Shown: in pieces, positions 22,216 through 30,542 of the stretch
Position numbering within the stretch: the first letter of the stretch is position 1
Layout: the number at the start of each line of letters is the position of its first letter
Assembly: GCF_030386795.1 (NCBI RefSeq)
Contig: NZ_JANUQM010000002.1
Coordinates: 248,001-312,000, forward strand
Length of the DNA stretch: 64,000 bases
From: Streptomyces sp. S.PNR 29
GTDB lineage: Bacteria > Actinomycetota > Actinomycetes > Streptomycetales > Streptomycetaceae
Reading direction: 5' to 3'
Notes under the pieces: generated by a model
The model's input: the letters and a program-made list of their open reading frames with translations, nothing else
The model's database searches: none
What the model was told of the DNA's origin: nothing
Translations under genes and position numbers: made by a program

Positions 22216-23292
22216 ATGCGCGCAGCCGTACTGCACGAGACCGGGCAGGACAAGGTCGAGGTCCTCGACGACGTCGAGGCGGTGGGCTTCGGGCCCGGCA
22301 AGGTGCGGATCCGGGTGCGGGCCACGGGGCTGTGCCACTCGGACCTGTCCGCGATGAGCGGGGTGCTGCCGCAGCCGGCGCCCTTCGTGCCGGGGCACGA
22401 AGGGGCGGGGGAGATCCTGGAGGTGGGGGAGGGCGTCCAGCACCTGAAGGCCGGGGACCGGGTGGTCGTGTGCTGGCTGCCCGCCTGCGGGGCGTGCCCC
22501 GCCTGCAAGCGCGGGCAGAGCCAGTTGTGTCTGGCCGGGTTCATGAACGCGGGCACCCCCAACTTCCGGCGGCCCGGCGGGGACGTCTTCGGCTTCGCGG
22601 GCACCGGCACCTTCACCGAGGAGGTCGTCGTCGACGCCGGATGCGCGGTGCCGGTCCCGGACGACGTGCCCTTCGACATTGCCGCCCTCATCGGGTGCGG
22701 GGTCACCACCGGGCTCGGGGCCGCCCTGAACACGGCGGACGTGGAGGCGGGGGCGTCGGTCGCCGTCATCGGGTGCGGGGGTGTGGGCATCTCGGCGATC
22801 CAGGGCGCCCGGCTGAAGGGGGCCGCCGAGATCGTCGCCGTCGATCCGGTGGCCTCGCGGCGGGAGGCCGCCCTCAGGTTCGGCGCCACCAGGGCCGTCG
22901 CCCCTGACGAGTTGGCCGACGCCAAGCAGCAGATCACCGGTGGTGAGGGGTTCGACTACGTCTTCGAGGTCGTGGGGAAGGCCGCCACCGCCCGGACCGC
23001 GTACGACCACACCCGGCGTGGCGGGACTCTCGTCGTGGTCGGCGCGGGTGCCATGGACGACTTTCTGCAGCTCAACATGTTCGAGCTGTTCTTCGACGAG
23101 AAGCGGATCCTGCCGTCGATGTACGGCGGCGGCGACGTCCTGCGCTCCTACGAGCGGACCATCGCCCTGTGGCGGGCCGGCCGGATCGACCTGGCGGGGC
23201 TGATCACCCACCGGGTGCCGCTCGCCGAGATCAACGAGGCGCTGGACCAGATGCGCACGGGGACCGCCCTGCGTACGTGCATCGAGATCTGA
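22216..23292 (+). CDS. Zinc-dependent alcohol dehydrogenase (358 aa)
   Basis: Medium-chain dehydrogenase with catalytic-zinc ligands in LCHSDL and GHEGAG, the structural zinc site CGACPACKRGQSQLC, and the NAD-binding loop GCGGVGISAIQ. It resembles the class III/NAD-linked branch and oxidises a primary or secondary alcohol. It begins 42 bases after the MaoC gene with GGGGAG upstream and is followed 24 bases later by the SDR. With those neighbours, a role in oxidising a sterol or isoprenoid side-chain alcohol, or a hydroxyacyl intermediate, is plausible but not shown. Confidence 0.9.
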   Translation: MRAAVLHETGQDKVEVLDDVEAVGFGPGKVRIRVRATGLCHSDLSAMSGVLPQPAPFVPGHEGAGEILEVGEGVQHLKAGDRVVVCWLPACGACPACKRGQSQLCLAGFMNAGTPNFRRPGGDVFGFAGTGTFTEEVVVDAGCAVPVPDDVPFDIAALIGCGVTTGLGAALNTADVEAGASVAVIGCGGVGISAIQGARLKGAAEIVAVDPVASRREAALRFGATRAVAPDELADAKQQITGGEGFDYVFEVVGKAATARTAYDHTRRGGTLVVVGAGAMDDFLQLNMFELFFDEKRILPSMYGGGDVLRSYERTIALWRAGRIDLAGLITHRVPLAEINEALDQMRTGTALRTCIEI

Positions 23293-23315
23293 CGGCTCGG
23301 GTGGTCGAGGTGCGC

Positions 23316-24254
23316 ATGTCACTGCCGCTTGAGGGACTCGCCGCGATCGTCACCGGCGCCGGCCGGGGGCTCGGCCGGGCCGAGGCGCTGGAGCTGGGGC
23401 GGCTGGGCGCGGCCGTCGTCGTCAACGACCACGGCCGGCCGGGCCGGGACGGCACCGGAGAGATCTCGGCCGGTCCCGCCGAGGAGGTCGCCGCCGAGAT
23501 CCGGAAGGCGGGCGGCACGGCGCTCGCCCACACCGGGGACGTCGGCGACTTCCAGCAGGCGCGGGACCTGGTCGAGTCGGCGGTCGGCGCGTTCGGCAAA
23601 CTCGACATCCTGGTCAACAACGCGGGCATCCTGCGCGACCGGATGGTCTTCTCCATGAGCGAGGAGGAGTGGGACGAGGTGATCCGCGTCCATCTCAAGG
23701 GGCACTTCAACACCATCCGCTTCGCCGCCGCGCACTGGCGGGAGCGGGCCAAGCAGGCGGGCGGGCCGGTCTACGGGCGGATCGTCAACACCTCCTCCGA
23801 GGCGTTCCTCGCCGGGTCCGCCGGACAGCCCAACTACGCTGCCGCGAAGGGCGGGATCGTCGGCCTGACCACGTCCACCGCCCTCGCCCTGGCCAAGTAC
23901 GGAGTGACGGCCAACGCGATCTGCCCGCGCGCCCGTACCCGGATGACCGAGGACGTCTTCGCCGGGTTCGAGCAGTCCGGCGACGGGCTCGATCCGCTCG
24001 CGCCCGAGCATGTCGCGCCGCTCGTCGGCTATCTGGCCTCGCCCGCCGCCGGGCGGATCAACGGGCAGCTGCTCGTCGTGCACGGGGGCATGGTCGCGGT
24101 CGTCGAACGGCCGCGGGTCGCCGCCCGCTTCGACAGCGCCCAGCAGACGTTCTCGTACGAGGAACTGGACGCGCTGCTCACGCCGTACTACGCGGACCGG
24201 CCTCGGGGGGAGACCTTCGCGGCGGTGGAGGTGCTGGGGCTCAGGCGGGCCTGA
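23316..24254 (+). CDS. Short-chain dehydrogenase, 17beta-HSD4-like 3-hydroxyacyl-CoA dehydrogenase (312 aa)
   Basis: SDR with cofactor motif TGAGRGLGRAEALELGRLGA, NNAG, and the active-site pattern Ser (NTSSEAF) ... YAAAK. The 'VNDHGRPGRDGTGEISAGPA' insert after the second strand and the extended C-terminus match the multifunctional-enzyme type 2 dehydrogenase domain, as in the KstR-controlled Rv3502c of mycobacteria. It would oxidise the (R)-3-hydroxyacyl-CoA made by the MaoC hydratase, so the two genes form consecutive beta-oxidation steps. The ATG at 23316 follows GAGGTG. One active-site position is altered in the pattern: 'AICPRART' where PG is common. Confidence 0.88.
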   Translation: MSLPLEGLAAIVTGAGRGLGRAEALELGRLGAAVVVNDHGRPGRDGTGEISAGPAEEVAAEIRKAGGTALAHTGDVGDFQQARDLVESAVGAFGKLDILVNNAGILRDRMVFSMSEEEWDEVIRVHLKGHFNTIRFAAAHWRERAKQAGGPVYGRIVNTSSEAFLAGSAGQPNYAAAKGGIVGLTTSTALALAKYGVTANAICPRARTRMTEDVFAGFEQSGDGLDPLAPEHVAPLVGYLASPAAGRINGQLLVVHGGMVAVVERPRVAARFDSAQQTFSYEELDALLTPYYADRPRGETFAAVEVLGLRRA

Positions 24255-24272
24255 ACGGGCCGGAACGGCGAA

Positions 24273-24304
24273 CGGCCCCGCCCGTCGGACGACGAGCGGG
24301 GCCG
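24273..24304. terminator. Bidirectional hairpin terminator
   Basis: CGGCCCCGC (24273-24281) pairs with GCGGGGCCG (24296-24304). It lies between the SDR stop and the convergent small gene at 24335. Confidence 0.75.
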
Positions 24305-24323
24305 GTGCGCTTCCACCCGGTGG

Positions 24324-24338
24324 CTGACGTTACGTCAG
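24324..24338. promoter_or_regulatory. Perfect CTGACGT-T-ACGTCAG palindrome
   Basis: Fourth copy of the CTGAC-N5-GTCAG pattern and the most symmetric. It overlaps the stop codon of the small minus-strand gene rather than a promoter, so here it may be accidental or part of a termination structure. Confidence 0.35.
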
Positions 24339-24502
24339 GCCGCCGTTTCGGTCTCCTCGGCCGGCTTGCGGTGACGGCCACGCGGAGCCGTCTCGCCGTC
24401 CTGCTGGGAGACCGGGCCACGGTGCCGGCCGTGACCGACGGCGATCTCCTGAACGTCGGCACCCTGGGCCTGCTGCGGCTGGTTCGTGCTGGCGTTACTC
24501 AT
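24335..24502 (-). CDS. Small hypothetical protein (55 aa)
   Basis: Begins MSNASTNQPQQAQGADVQEI and continues with two short Gly-Arg-His-Arg elements (HGRHRGP and PRGRHRKP), ending in a Glu/Thr-rich tail. It is hydrophilic, has no Cys and no membrane segment, and is probably disordered. The composition is not that of a shadow frame. The ATG at 24502 lacks a strong ribosome binding site. The family is not recognised. It could be a small basic regulator, or a secreted or ribosomally made peptide precursor. A terminator follows it. Confidence 0.55.
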   Translation of the reverse strand: MSNASTNQPQQAQGADVQEIAVGHGRHRGPVSQQDGETAPRGRHRKPAEETETAA

Positions 24503-24599
24503 CGGAAGGAATTCACCCCGTCAACATGATCTTTCTTACAGCCGGGCGAGTCTAACCGGCACACCTCGGCCCGAATCCAGGCGGCCACGCCAACCGGCA

Positions 24600-25835
24600 C
24601 TACTTCGTTACAAGTTGTCCCAGGGGCGCCTGTTGCAACGGCACCGGGCGGGGGGCGGAGAGGGCCGGAGGGTCTGGTTCCACCCTTTCCACCCTTTCCA
24701 CCATGTCCACCCTTTCCGTCTGTGCCGTCTGTGCCGTCTGTTCCGCCGGTGCCGCGGGCGGCGTCGGTGAGGGGGGTCGTGCCGGCTCGCCGGCCGACGC
24801 CCCCGGCGGTGCGGGAACCGCCAGCCGGGCCACGCCGCACGGCACCTGCGCCGTGGCGTACGGCAGGTGCAGCACCCCGTCGCTCGTCCACCGTCCCGAG
24901 CCCGCCAACCAGCCCTGGGGCGCCGCGAGATGGTGCACCTGCCGCTCGGCGGGCCGCCATACGCCGACCCAGCTGCCGAACGCGCCGTCGATGCGCAGCG
25001 CCACCGCGCAGCTCTCCGGCGTCAGCACCTGACCCGGCTGGATCGCGAACGGTGTGACGGTGCACTCCGGCAGCCGCAGGCACTCCGGGAAGCGCACCGG
25101 CAGCGTGCTGCCCAGCACGCCCCAGCCCAGCCGGCCGCGCCCCGGCGACGGCGCGTCGGAGCGGATCAGCAGCAGCCCGCTGTCCGGGGCGGCCAGCAGC
25201 ACCCGGTCGTCGCTGTCCTCCGTGATCTGCAGCAGGGGCGACACCTCCCCGCCGCGCTCCAGGTCCACCACGACCGACTTGGTGCGCCCGTCGGCCTCCC
25301 GGTCCAGCGCCAGCATCCGCCCCGTGCCGTCCAGCCACACCCCGCCCGAACAGCGGCCGGGGACCTCGGCGAGCAACTGCGGCCGCAAGGCGCCGCCCGC
25401 CACCAGCCACACCGCCGTGGAACCCCGGCCGGCCGCGAGGGCGTACGCCTTGCCGCCGCCCGGGGCCGGGGGAAGCAGCCGCAGCCGGGTCCCGTCGTCC
25501 GGGCACTCGACCGCGCCGAGCGGCAGTTCGCCGGTGCCGGGGCCGGTCGGATACAGCAGCGAGAAGGCGTGCCGCCCGGCCACCAGCCGGTGGATGAGGA
25601 CGCGCCCGTCGCCCATCGGCTGCACCTCGGTGCCGGGCTCCTCCGGCTGGTTGCCGGGCAGCGGCACCGCGTACGGTTCGGGGCCGTGCAGCGTCCAGCG
25701 CTCCGGGTACCAGGAGCCGCCGCTGAGGGCGAGGCGCGCGGCGTAGGCGCCGTCCGCGGTCAGGGTGCAGCCCGCCGGGGGCGTTGTGTCGTCGTCCTCG
25801 TGGTCCGCCGAAGGTTCGATGGCACAGACTGTCAT
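24600..25835 (-). CDS. Beta-propeller-like hypothetical protein (411 aa)
   Basis: The main body has repeated short beta strands with W/D-rich turns (VWLVAGGALRPQLL, GRMLALDREADGR, VLLAAPDSGLLLIRSD, GSWVGVWRPAERQVHHLAA) that suggest a WD/YVTN-like propeller. It has no signal peptide. The last 60 residues are Pro/Ala-rich and then contain the short repeats EQTAQTAQTERV and VERVERVE, encoded by simple DNA repeats. The start at 25835 has a full GGAGGTGACC site; an upstream frame start at 25910 is less likely. It is divergent from the Nif3 gene. Function is unknown; a cytoplasmic scaffold is the most likely reading. Confidence 0.75.
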   Translation of the reverse strand: MTVCAIEPSADHEDDDTTPPAGCTLTADGAYAARLALSGGSWYPERWTLHGPEPYAVPLPGNQPEEPGTEVQPMGDGRVLIHRLVAGRHAFSLLYPTGPGTGELPLGAVECPDDGTRLRLLPPAPGGGKAYALAAGRGSTAVWLVAGGALRPQLLAEVPGRCSGGVWLDGTGRMLALDREADGRTKSVVVDLERGGEVSPLLQITEDSDDRVLLAAPDSGLLLIRSDAPSPGRGRLGWGVLGSTLPVRFPECLRLPECTVTPFAIQPGQVLTPESCAVALRIDGAFGSWVGVWRPAERQVHHLAAPQGWLAGSGRWTSDGVLHLPYATAQVPCGVARLAVPAPPGASAGEPARPPSPTPPAAPAEQTAQTAQTERVDMVERVERVEPDPPALSAPRPVPLQQAPLGQLVTK

Positions 25836-25996
25836 CGTTCGGTCACCTCCAGTGACGACGCTAGTTTTCGCACGCACAGGCGGGGACCGGTGGACGGCCA
25901 CTTCACGCATACGAGTGGCAGAGGAACGGTTCCCCTGAGGAAACGGGGGCGAATGTGCTGAGCGAGGCGTGCTGGCTCGTACGGCACCGGTGACGG

Positions 25997-26025
25997 TTCA
26001 ACCCCGGAGAACGTCCAGGTAGCCT
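25997..26025 (+). promoter_or_regulatory. Promoter for a probably leaderless Nif3-like mRNA
   Basis: TTCAAC and TAGCCT are spaced 17 bp. The -10 ends 7 bases before the GTG start at 26033, so transcription should begin at or next to the start codon. No ribosome binding site precedes the gene. Confidence 0.55.
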
Positions 26026-26032
26026 TGCGTGC

Positions 26033-26893
26033 GTGCCCCGTCTGTCAGAAGTCATCGCCACGCTGGAGGACCTGTGGCCCGCCGAGCGGGCCGAGTCCTG
26101 GGACGCGGTCGGTACCGTCGTGGGCGAGCCCGACCAGGAGGTCTCCCGGGTCCTGTTCGCCGTCGACCCCGTGCAGGAGACCGTCGACGAGGCGGTGAAG
26201 CTGGACGCCGACCTGCTCGTCACCCACCACCCGCTCTACCTGCGCGGTACCACGACGGTCGCCGCCTCCACCTTCAAGGGCCGCGTGGTGCACACGCTCA
26301 TCAAGAACGACATCGCGCTGCACGTCGCCCACACCAACGCCGACACGGCCGACCCGGGCGTGAGCGACGCGCTGGCCGGTGCCCTGGACCTGCGGGTGGT
26401 ACGGCCCCTCGTACCGGACCCCTCCGACCCCGAGGGCCGCCGTGGCCTCGGCCGCGTCTGCGAACTGGACCACCCGCTCACCGTCCGCGAGTTCGCCGCC
26501 CGTGCCGCCGAGCGGCTGCCCGGTACCGCCCAGGGCATCCGCGTCGCAGGCGACCCGGGGGCGACGGTCCGCACGGTCGCCGTCAGCGGCGGCTCCGGCG
26601 ACAGCCTCTTCGACCACGTACGGGCGGCCGGCGTCGACGCCTTCCTCACCGCGGACCTGCGCCACCACCCGGCCTCCGAGTTCATGGCGGCCGGCGCCCA
26701 CAGCCCGCTCGCGCTGCTCGACGCCGCGCACTGGGCCACCGAATGGCCCTGGTGCGAGCTGGCCGCCGCCCAGCTCGACGAGATCTCCGACCGGAATGGA
26801 TGGGGCCTGCGCGTCCACGTCTCGAAGACGGTCACCGACCCCTGGACCGCGCACGCGGCCTCCCCTTCTACGACTGCAGGAGCCCCCAACTGA
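26033..26893 (+). CDS. Nif3-like dinuclear metal centre protein, DUF34 family (286 aa)
   Basis: Conserved metal-binding segment LLVTHHPLYLRG near residue 65 and 'LHVAHTNADTADPGVSDALA' near residue 105. The C-terminal matching half has 'VDAFLTADLRHHPASEFM' and 'LLDAAHWATEWP', where His/Glu complete the two-metal site. The family is a toroidal hexamer found in all domains; proposed roles include GTP cyclohydrolase-like activity and metal insertion, not settled. It begins with GTG from an apparently leaderless promoter. The stop (TGA) overlaps the CTG start of the zinc-ribbon gene, with which it forms a conserved actinobacterial operon. Confidence 0.92.
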   Translation: MPRLSEVIATLEDLWPAERAESWDAVGTVVGEPDQEVSRVLFAVDPVQETVDEAVKLDADLLVTHHPLYLRGTTTVAASTFKGRVVHTLIKNDIALHVAHTNADTADPGVSDALAGALDLRVVRPLVPDPSDPEGRRGLGRVCELDHPLTVREFAARAAERLPGTAQGIRVAGDPGATVRTVAVSGGSGDSLFDHVRAAGVDAFLTADLRHHPASEFMAAGAHSPLALLDAAHWATEWPWCELAAAQLDEISDRNGWGLRVHVSKTVTDPWTAHAASPSTTAGAPN

Positions 26894-27633
26894 ACGCCGC
26901 GCCCGCCGACCAGATCCGACTCCTCGACGTCCAGGCCCTCGACGTCCGGCTGCAGCAGCTCGCGCACCGGCGCAGGTCGCTGCCCGAGCACGCCGAGATC
27001 GAGTCGCTGACCAAGGACCACACGCAGCTGCGCGACCTGCTGGTGGCCGCGCAGACCGAGGAGAGCGACTGCGCCCGCGAGCAGACCAAGGCCGAGCAGG
27101 ACGTGGACCAGGTGCGCCAGCGCTCCGCCCGCGACCAGCAGCGCCTGGACTCGGGGGCCGTCACCTCCCCGAAGGACCTGGAGAACCTCCAGCACGAGAT
27201 CGCCTCCCTCGCCAAGCGGCAGGGCGACCTGGAGGACGTCGTCCTGGAGATCATGGAGCGGCGCGAGTCCGCGCAGGAGCGGGTCGCCGAGCTGACCGAG
27301 CGGGTCGCCTCCGTCCAGGCGAAGATCGACGACGCCACCGCCCGCAGGGACGCGGCGTTCGAGGAGATCGACGGCGAGGTCGCCTCGGTGACGAAGGAGC
27401 GCGAGGTCATCGCGGGCGCGGTGCCCGCGGACCTGATGAAGCTGTACGACAAGCTGCGCGAGCAGCAGGGCGGCATCGGCGCGGCCCGGCTGTACCAGCG
27501 CACCTGCCAGGGCTGCCGCCAGGAGCTGGCGATCACCGAGCTCAGCGAGATCCGCGCGGCCGCGCCGGACACGGTGGTGCGGTGCGAGAACTGCCGCCGG
27601 ATCCTGGTCCGCACGGCCGAGTCCGGCCTGTAA
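26890..27633 (+). CDS. Coiled-coil protein with C4 zinc ribbon, CT398-like (247 aa)
   Basis: Two long antiparallel helices (about residues 15-180) precede a C-terminal zinc ribbon with CQGCRQEL and CENCRR, four Cys in two CxxC pairs. The layout matches the CT398/FlgZ-like zinc-ribbon family; related proteins bind flagellar or transcription factors, but the actinobacterial role is unknown. No ATG or GTG gives a sensible N-terminus. The best start is the CTG at 26890, read within CTGA overlapping the upstream stop and preceded by AGGAG at 8-base spacing. The protein would start NAAPADQIRLLDVQALD after the initiator. It lies between the Nif3 and RNase H genes. Confidence 0.88.
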   Translation: MNAAPADQIRLLDVQALDVRLQQLAHRRRSLPEHAEIESLTKDHTQLRDLLVAAQTEESDCAREQTKAEQDVDQVRQRSARDQQRLDSGAVTSPKDLENLQHEIASLAKRQGDLEDVVLEIMERRESAQERVAELTERVASVQAKIDDATARRDAAFEEIDGEVASVTKEREVIAGAVPADLMKLYDKLREQQGGIGAARLYQRTCQGCRQELAITELSEIRAAAPDTVVRCENCRRILVRTAESGL

Positions 27634-27645
27634 GGGGCTTTCGGC

Positions 27646-29022
27646 GTGCCGGAGTTCATCGTCGAGGCCGACGGCGGGTCGCGGGGCAACCCGGGGCCCG
27701 CCGGGTACGGCGCCGTGGTGCTGGACGCGGCGACGGGGGAGCCCCTCGCCGAGGCCGCCGAGTACATCGGCGTCGCCACGAACAACGTGGCCGAGTACCG
27801 GGGGCTGCTCGCCGGGCTGCGCGCGGCGCACGCCCTGGACCCGTCCGCCGACGTCCACGTCCGCATGGACTCCAAGCTCGTCGTGGAGCAGATGTCGGGC
27901 CGCTGGAAGATCAAGCACCCCGACATGAAGCCGCTGGCGGCCGAGGCGGCGCGCGTGTTCCCGCCGGGGCAGGTCACGTACGAGTGGGTCCCCCGGGACC
28001 GCAACAAGCACGCCGACCGGCTCGCCAACGAGGCCATGGACGCGGGCAGCCGGGGGGAGCAGTGGTCGCCGTCGGAGTCCAGGGCCGCCCTGGACACCGC
28101 CCAGTCCAGGGCCGCCTCGGACACCGCCGGGACCGGTGAGCCGTCGGGTCCTCCCGGAGACGCGGCTGCCGGTGCGGCACGGGTGCGGGGGGCGCTGGGC
28201 GCCGCCGGGTCCGGCTCTCGCCGAGGGGCGACGGAGACCCAGGGGGACGCGGCCGGGGCGGAGCGAGCGGCAGCACCGGCTGCTGAGCAGCCGGGTCCCG
28301 AGAGCGCCAAGGCCGGCGACGACGTACGCGCCGCCCGCACGGTGGCCGATGCCGGGACCGCCGTCTCCACCCCGGGCTGGAGCGCGGCCCCCGACCTCGG
28401 CGCCCCCGCCACCTTCGTCCTGCTCCGGCACGGGGAGACACCGCTCACGCCGCAGAAGCGGTTCTCCGGCAGCGGCGGCACCGATCCCTCCCTCTCCGAC
28501 ACCGGACGGGAGCAGGCCGAGAGGGTCGCGGCGGCGCTGGCCCGGCGCGGCACGATCCAGGCGATCGTGTCCTCGCCCCTCGCCCGCACCCGCGAGACCG
28601 CCGGTATCGTCGCCGCCCGACTCGGCCTCGACGTCAGCGTCGACGACGGCCTGCGCGAGACCGACTTCGGCGCCTGGGAGGGGCTCACCTTCGGCGAGGT
28701 GCGCGAGCGCTACCCGGACGACCTCAACGCCTGGCTGGCCTCCCCGGACGCCGAACCCACCGGCGGCGGCGAGAGCTTCGCGGCGACCGCCGTCCGCGTC
28801 GCCGCCACCCGTGACAAGCTGGTCGCGGCGTACGCGGGCCGGACCGTCCTGCTCGTCTCCCATGTGACGCCGATCAAGACGTTCGTACGGCTGGCCCTGG
28901 GCGCCCCGGCGGAGTCCCTGTTCCGCATGGAACTGTCGGCGGCCTCGCTGTCGGCGATCGCCTACTACGCCGACGGCAACGCCAGCGTCCGGCTGTTCAA
29001 CGACACGTCCCACCTGCGCTGA
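27646..29022 (+). CDS. Bifunctional RNase H / histidine phosphatase (458 aa)
   Basis: The N-terminal RNase HI domain has its four acidic catalytic residues at D9, E50, D75 and about D124 (DGGSRGNPGP, NVAEYRG, MDSKLV, KHADRLAN). It is followed by a poorly conserved Ala/Gly/Pro-rich linker (about residues 135-250) and a C-terminal phosphoglycerate-mutase-like domain with RHGE (261-264) and VSHVTP near the end. The mycobacterial homologue Rv2228c removes RNA from hybrids and has a CobC-like phosphatase that hydrolyses alpha-ribazole phosphate. The gene follows the zinc-ribbon gene by 12 bases. Its last 26 bases overlap the convergent aldolase gene. Confidence 0.93.
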   Translation: MPEFIVEADGGSRGNPGPAGYGAVVLDAATGEPLAEAAEYIGVATNNVAEYRGLLAGLRAAHALDPSADVHVRMDSKLVVEQMSGRWKIKHPDMKPLAAEAARVFPPGQVTYEWVPRDRNKHADRLANEAMDAGSRGEQWSPSESRAALDTAQSRAASDTAGTGEPSGPPGDAAAGAARVRGALGAAGSGSRRGATETQGDAAGAERAAAPAAEQPGPESAKAGDDVRAARTVADAGTAVSTPGWSAAPDLGAPATFVLLRHGETPLTPQKRFSGSGGTDPSLSDTGREQAERVAAALARRGTIQAIVSSPLARTRETAGIVAARLGLDVSVDDGLRETDFGAWEGLTFGEVRERYPDDLNAWLASPDAEPTGGGESFAATAVRVAATRDKLVAAYAGRTVLLVSHVTPIKTFVRLALGAPAESLFRMELSAASLSAIAYYADGNASVRLFNDTSHLR

Positions 29023-29644
29023 GCTCGGCGGCCGCACGGGCCAGCGTCTCGACGCGCGCCCAGTCGCGGGCGGCGACCGTGTCCTGCGGCAGCATCCAGC
29101 TGCCGCCCACACAGCCGACGTTGGGCAGCGCCAGATACTCCGGGGCGGAGTCCGGGCCGATGCCCCCGGTCGGGCAGAAACGGGCCTGCGGGAGCGGACC
29201 GGCGAGCGACTTCAGATAGGCCGTGCCGCCCGCCGCCTGCGCCGGGAAGAACTTCATCTCCCGCACCCCGCGCTCCAGCAGCGCCACCACCTCCGACGTG
29301 GTCGACACTCCCGGCAGGTACGGCACCCCGGACGCCCGCATCGCCTCCAGCAGCCGGTCCGTCCAGCCCGGGCTGACCAGGAACCGGGCCCCCGCCCCCA
29401 CCGCCTCGCCGACCTGTGCCGGCGTGATCACCGTCCCCGCCCCCACCACCGCCTCCGGCACCTCCCCGGCGATCGCCCGGATCGCGTCGAGCGCCGCGGA
29501 GGTCCTGAGCGTCACCTCGATCACGGGCAGCCCTCCGCGGGCCAGCGCCCGCGCCAGCGGTACGGCGTCGCTTACGTCCTCGACCACGACGACGGGGACG
29601 ACGGGCGCGAGGTCCAGCACCGAGGAGGGCAGGGGAGAGGCCAT
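28997..29644 (-). CDS. eda: KDPG/KHG aldolase (215 aa)
   Basis: Class I aldolase of the Entner-Doudoroff pathway, splitting 2-keto-3-deoxy-6-phosphogluconate (and 4-hydroxy-2-oxoglutarate). Visible motifs: 'GLPVIEVTLRTSAALDAI' with the catalytic Glu, VVGAGTVITPAQV, 'GARFLVSPGW', and MKFFPA with the Schiff-base Lys, then FCPTGGI. Cytoplasmic trimer. The start at 29644 is supported by AGGA upstream. The 3' end overlaps the convergent RNase H/phosphatase gene by 26 bases, leaving no room for a terminator between them. Confidence 0.93.
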   Translation of the reverse strand: MASPLPSSVLDLAPVVPVVVVEDVSDAVPLARALARGGLPVIEVTLRTSAALDAIRAIAGEVPEAVVGAGTVITPAQVGEAVGAGARFLVSPGWTDRLLEAMRASGVPYLPGVSTTSEVVALLERGVREMKFFPAQAAGGTAYLKSLAGPLPQARFCPTGGIGPDSAPEYLALPNVGCVGGSWMLPQDTVAARDWARVETLARAAAELSAGGTCR

Positions 29645-29715
29645 GGCGTCATCCTGCCCACGTCGATCACTCTGCGCAAAGGGCATTGCGCAGGGTGCAA
29701 CGCACGAGGGTCCGG

Positions 29716-30498
29716 TCAGTGAATCTCCGTCACCAGCACGTCCAGCGACCACGCCTTCCCCGCCTTCGCGGGCGCCTCGGCCTCCACGACGTACCCCAGC
29801 TCCCGCAGCACCTCCACCAGCTCCGCCGGGCCCTGAGGAGCGACCCCGGCGGTCAGCAGACTGCGCACGATCCGCCCCTTCGTCGCCTTGTTGAAGTGGC
29901 TGACCACCTTCCGGGTCGGCGCGTGCAGCACCCGCACGGTCGCCGTCCGCGCGGCCACCTCCCCCTTCGGCTTCCAGGCGGCCGCGTACGCGGAGGACCG
30001 CAGGTCCAGCACCAGCCCCGCCCCGGCCGCCTCGGGAAGCACCGACGCCATCGGCGTACGCCAGTGCGCGCCCAGCGCCCCGAGGCCCGGCAGCTTCACG
30101 CCCATCGAGCAACGGTAGGAGGGGATCCGGTCGGTCACGCGGACCGCGCCCCACAGCCCCGAGAAGACCAGCAGCGAGCGGGCGGCGCGCTTCTTGGCGG
30201 CCGCGTCGAGGGAAGCCAGGTCGAGGGCGTCGTACAGCACGCCCGTGTAGACCTCCCCGGCGGGCCGCGCCCCCGCCGTCCACAGCTCCGCGTTCTTCGC
30301 GACCTCCCCCCGCAGCCCCTCACTCAGCCCCAGCACCTCACGGGCCTTGTCCTCGTCACCGCTGCACAGCTCGACCAGCTCGGTGAGCACGGCCTCGCGG
30401 GCATCGGTGAGCCCCGGCAGCGACAGCGACTCCAGCTTCAGCGGGGCGCCACGGCCGGAGGATGCCTTTCCTTCGGAGGGAGGCAGCAGGACAAGCAC
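29716..30498 (-). CDS. yaaA: YaaA (UPF0246) peroxide-stress family protein (260 aa)
   Basis: Opens with VLVLLPPSEGK, the family signature, followed by 'ARSLLVFSGLWGAVRVTDRIPSYR' style strands (LLVFSGLWG, IPSYRCSMG), DLRSSAYAA and 'VSHFNKATKGR'. In Escherichia coli YaaA lowers free iron and limits damage under hydrogen peroxide; it adopts a DNA-binding-like cantaloupe fold. The GTG at 30498 has GAAGGAGA five bases upstream. It is a single gene, 72 bases upstream of the aldolase start on the same strand. Confidence 0.9.
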   Translation of the reverse strand: MLVLLPPSEGKASSGRGAPLKLESLSLPGLTDAREAVLTELVELCSGDEDKAREVLGLSEGLRGEVAKNAELWTAGARPAGEVYTGVLYDALDLASLDAAAKKRAARSLLVFSGLWGAVRVTDRIPSYRCSMGVKLPGLGALGAHWRTPMASVLPEAAGAGLVLDLRSSAYAAAWKPKGEVAARTATVRVLHAPTRKVVSHFNKATKGRIVRSLLTAGVAPQGPAELVEVLRELGYVVEAEAPAKAGKAWSLDVLVTEIH

Positions 30499-30542
30499 GG
30501 GGTCTCCTTCGGTTGAGCTCCGGGACAGGGTACGGCGTGCCC

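Noticed and set aside
25990..26005. T-loop-like GGTTCAACCCC suggesting a tRNA
   Set aside because: No acceptor or anticodon stem can be drawn around it; it is better explained as the -35 region of the Nif3 promoter.
26236..29112. 958-residue open frame on the - strand
   Set aside because: Antisense of the Nif3, zinc-ribbon and RNase H genes, which have clear catalytic motifs on the + strand.
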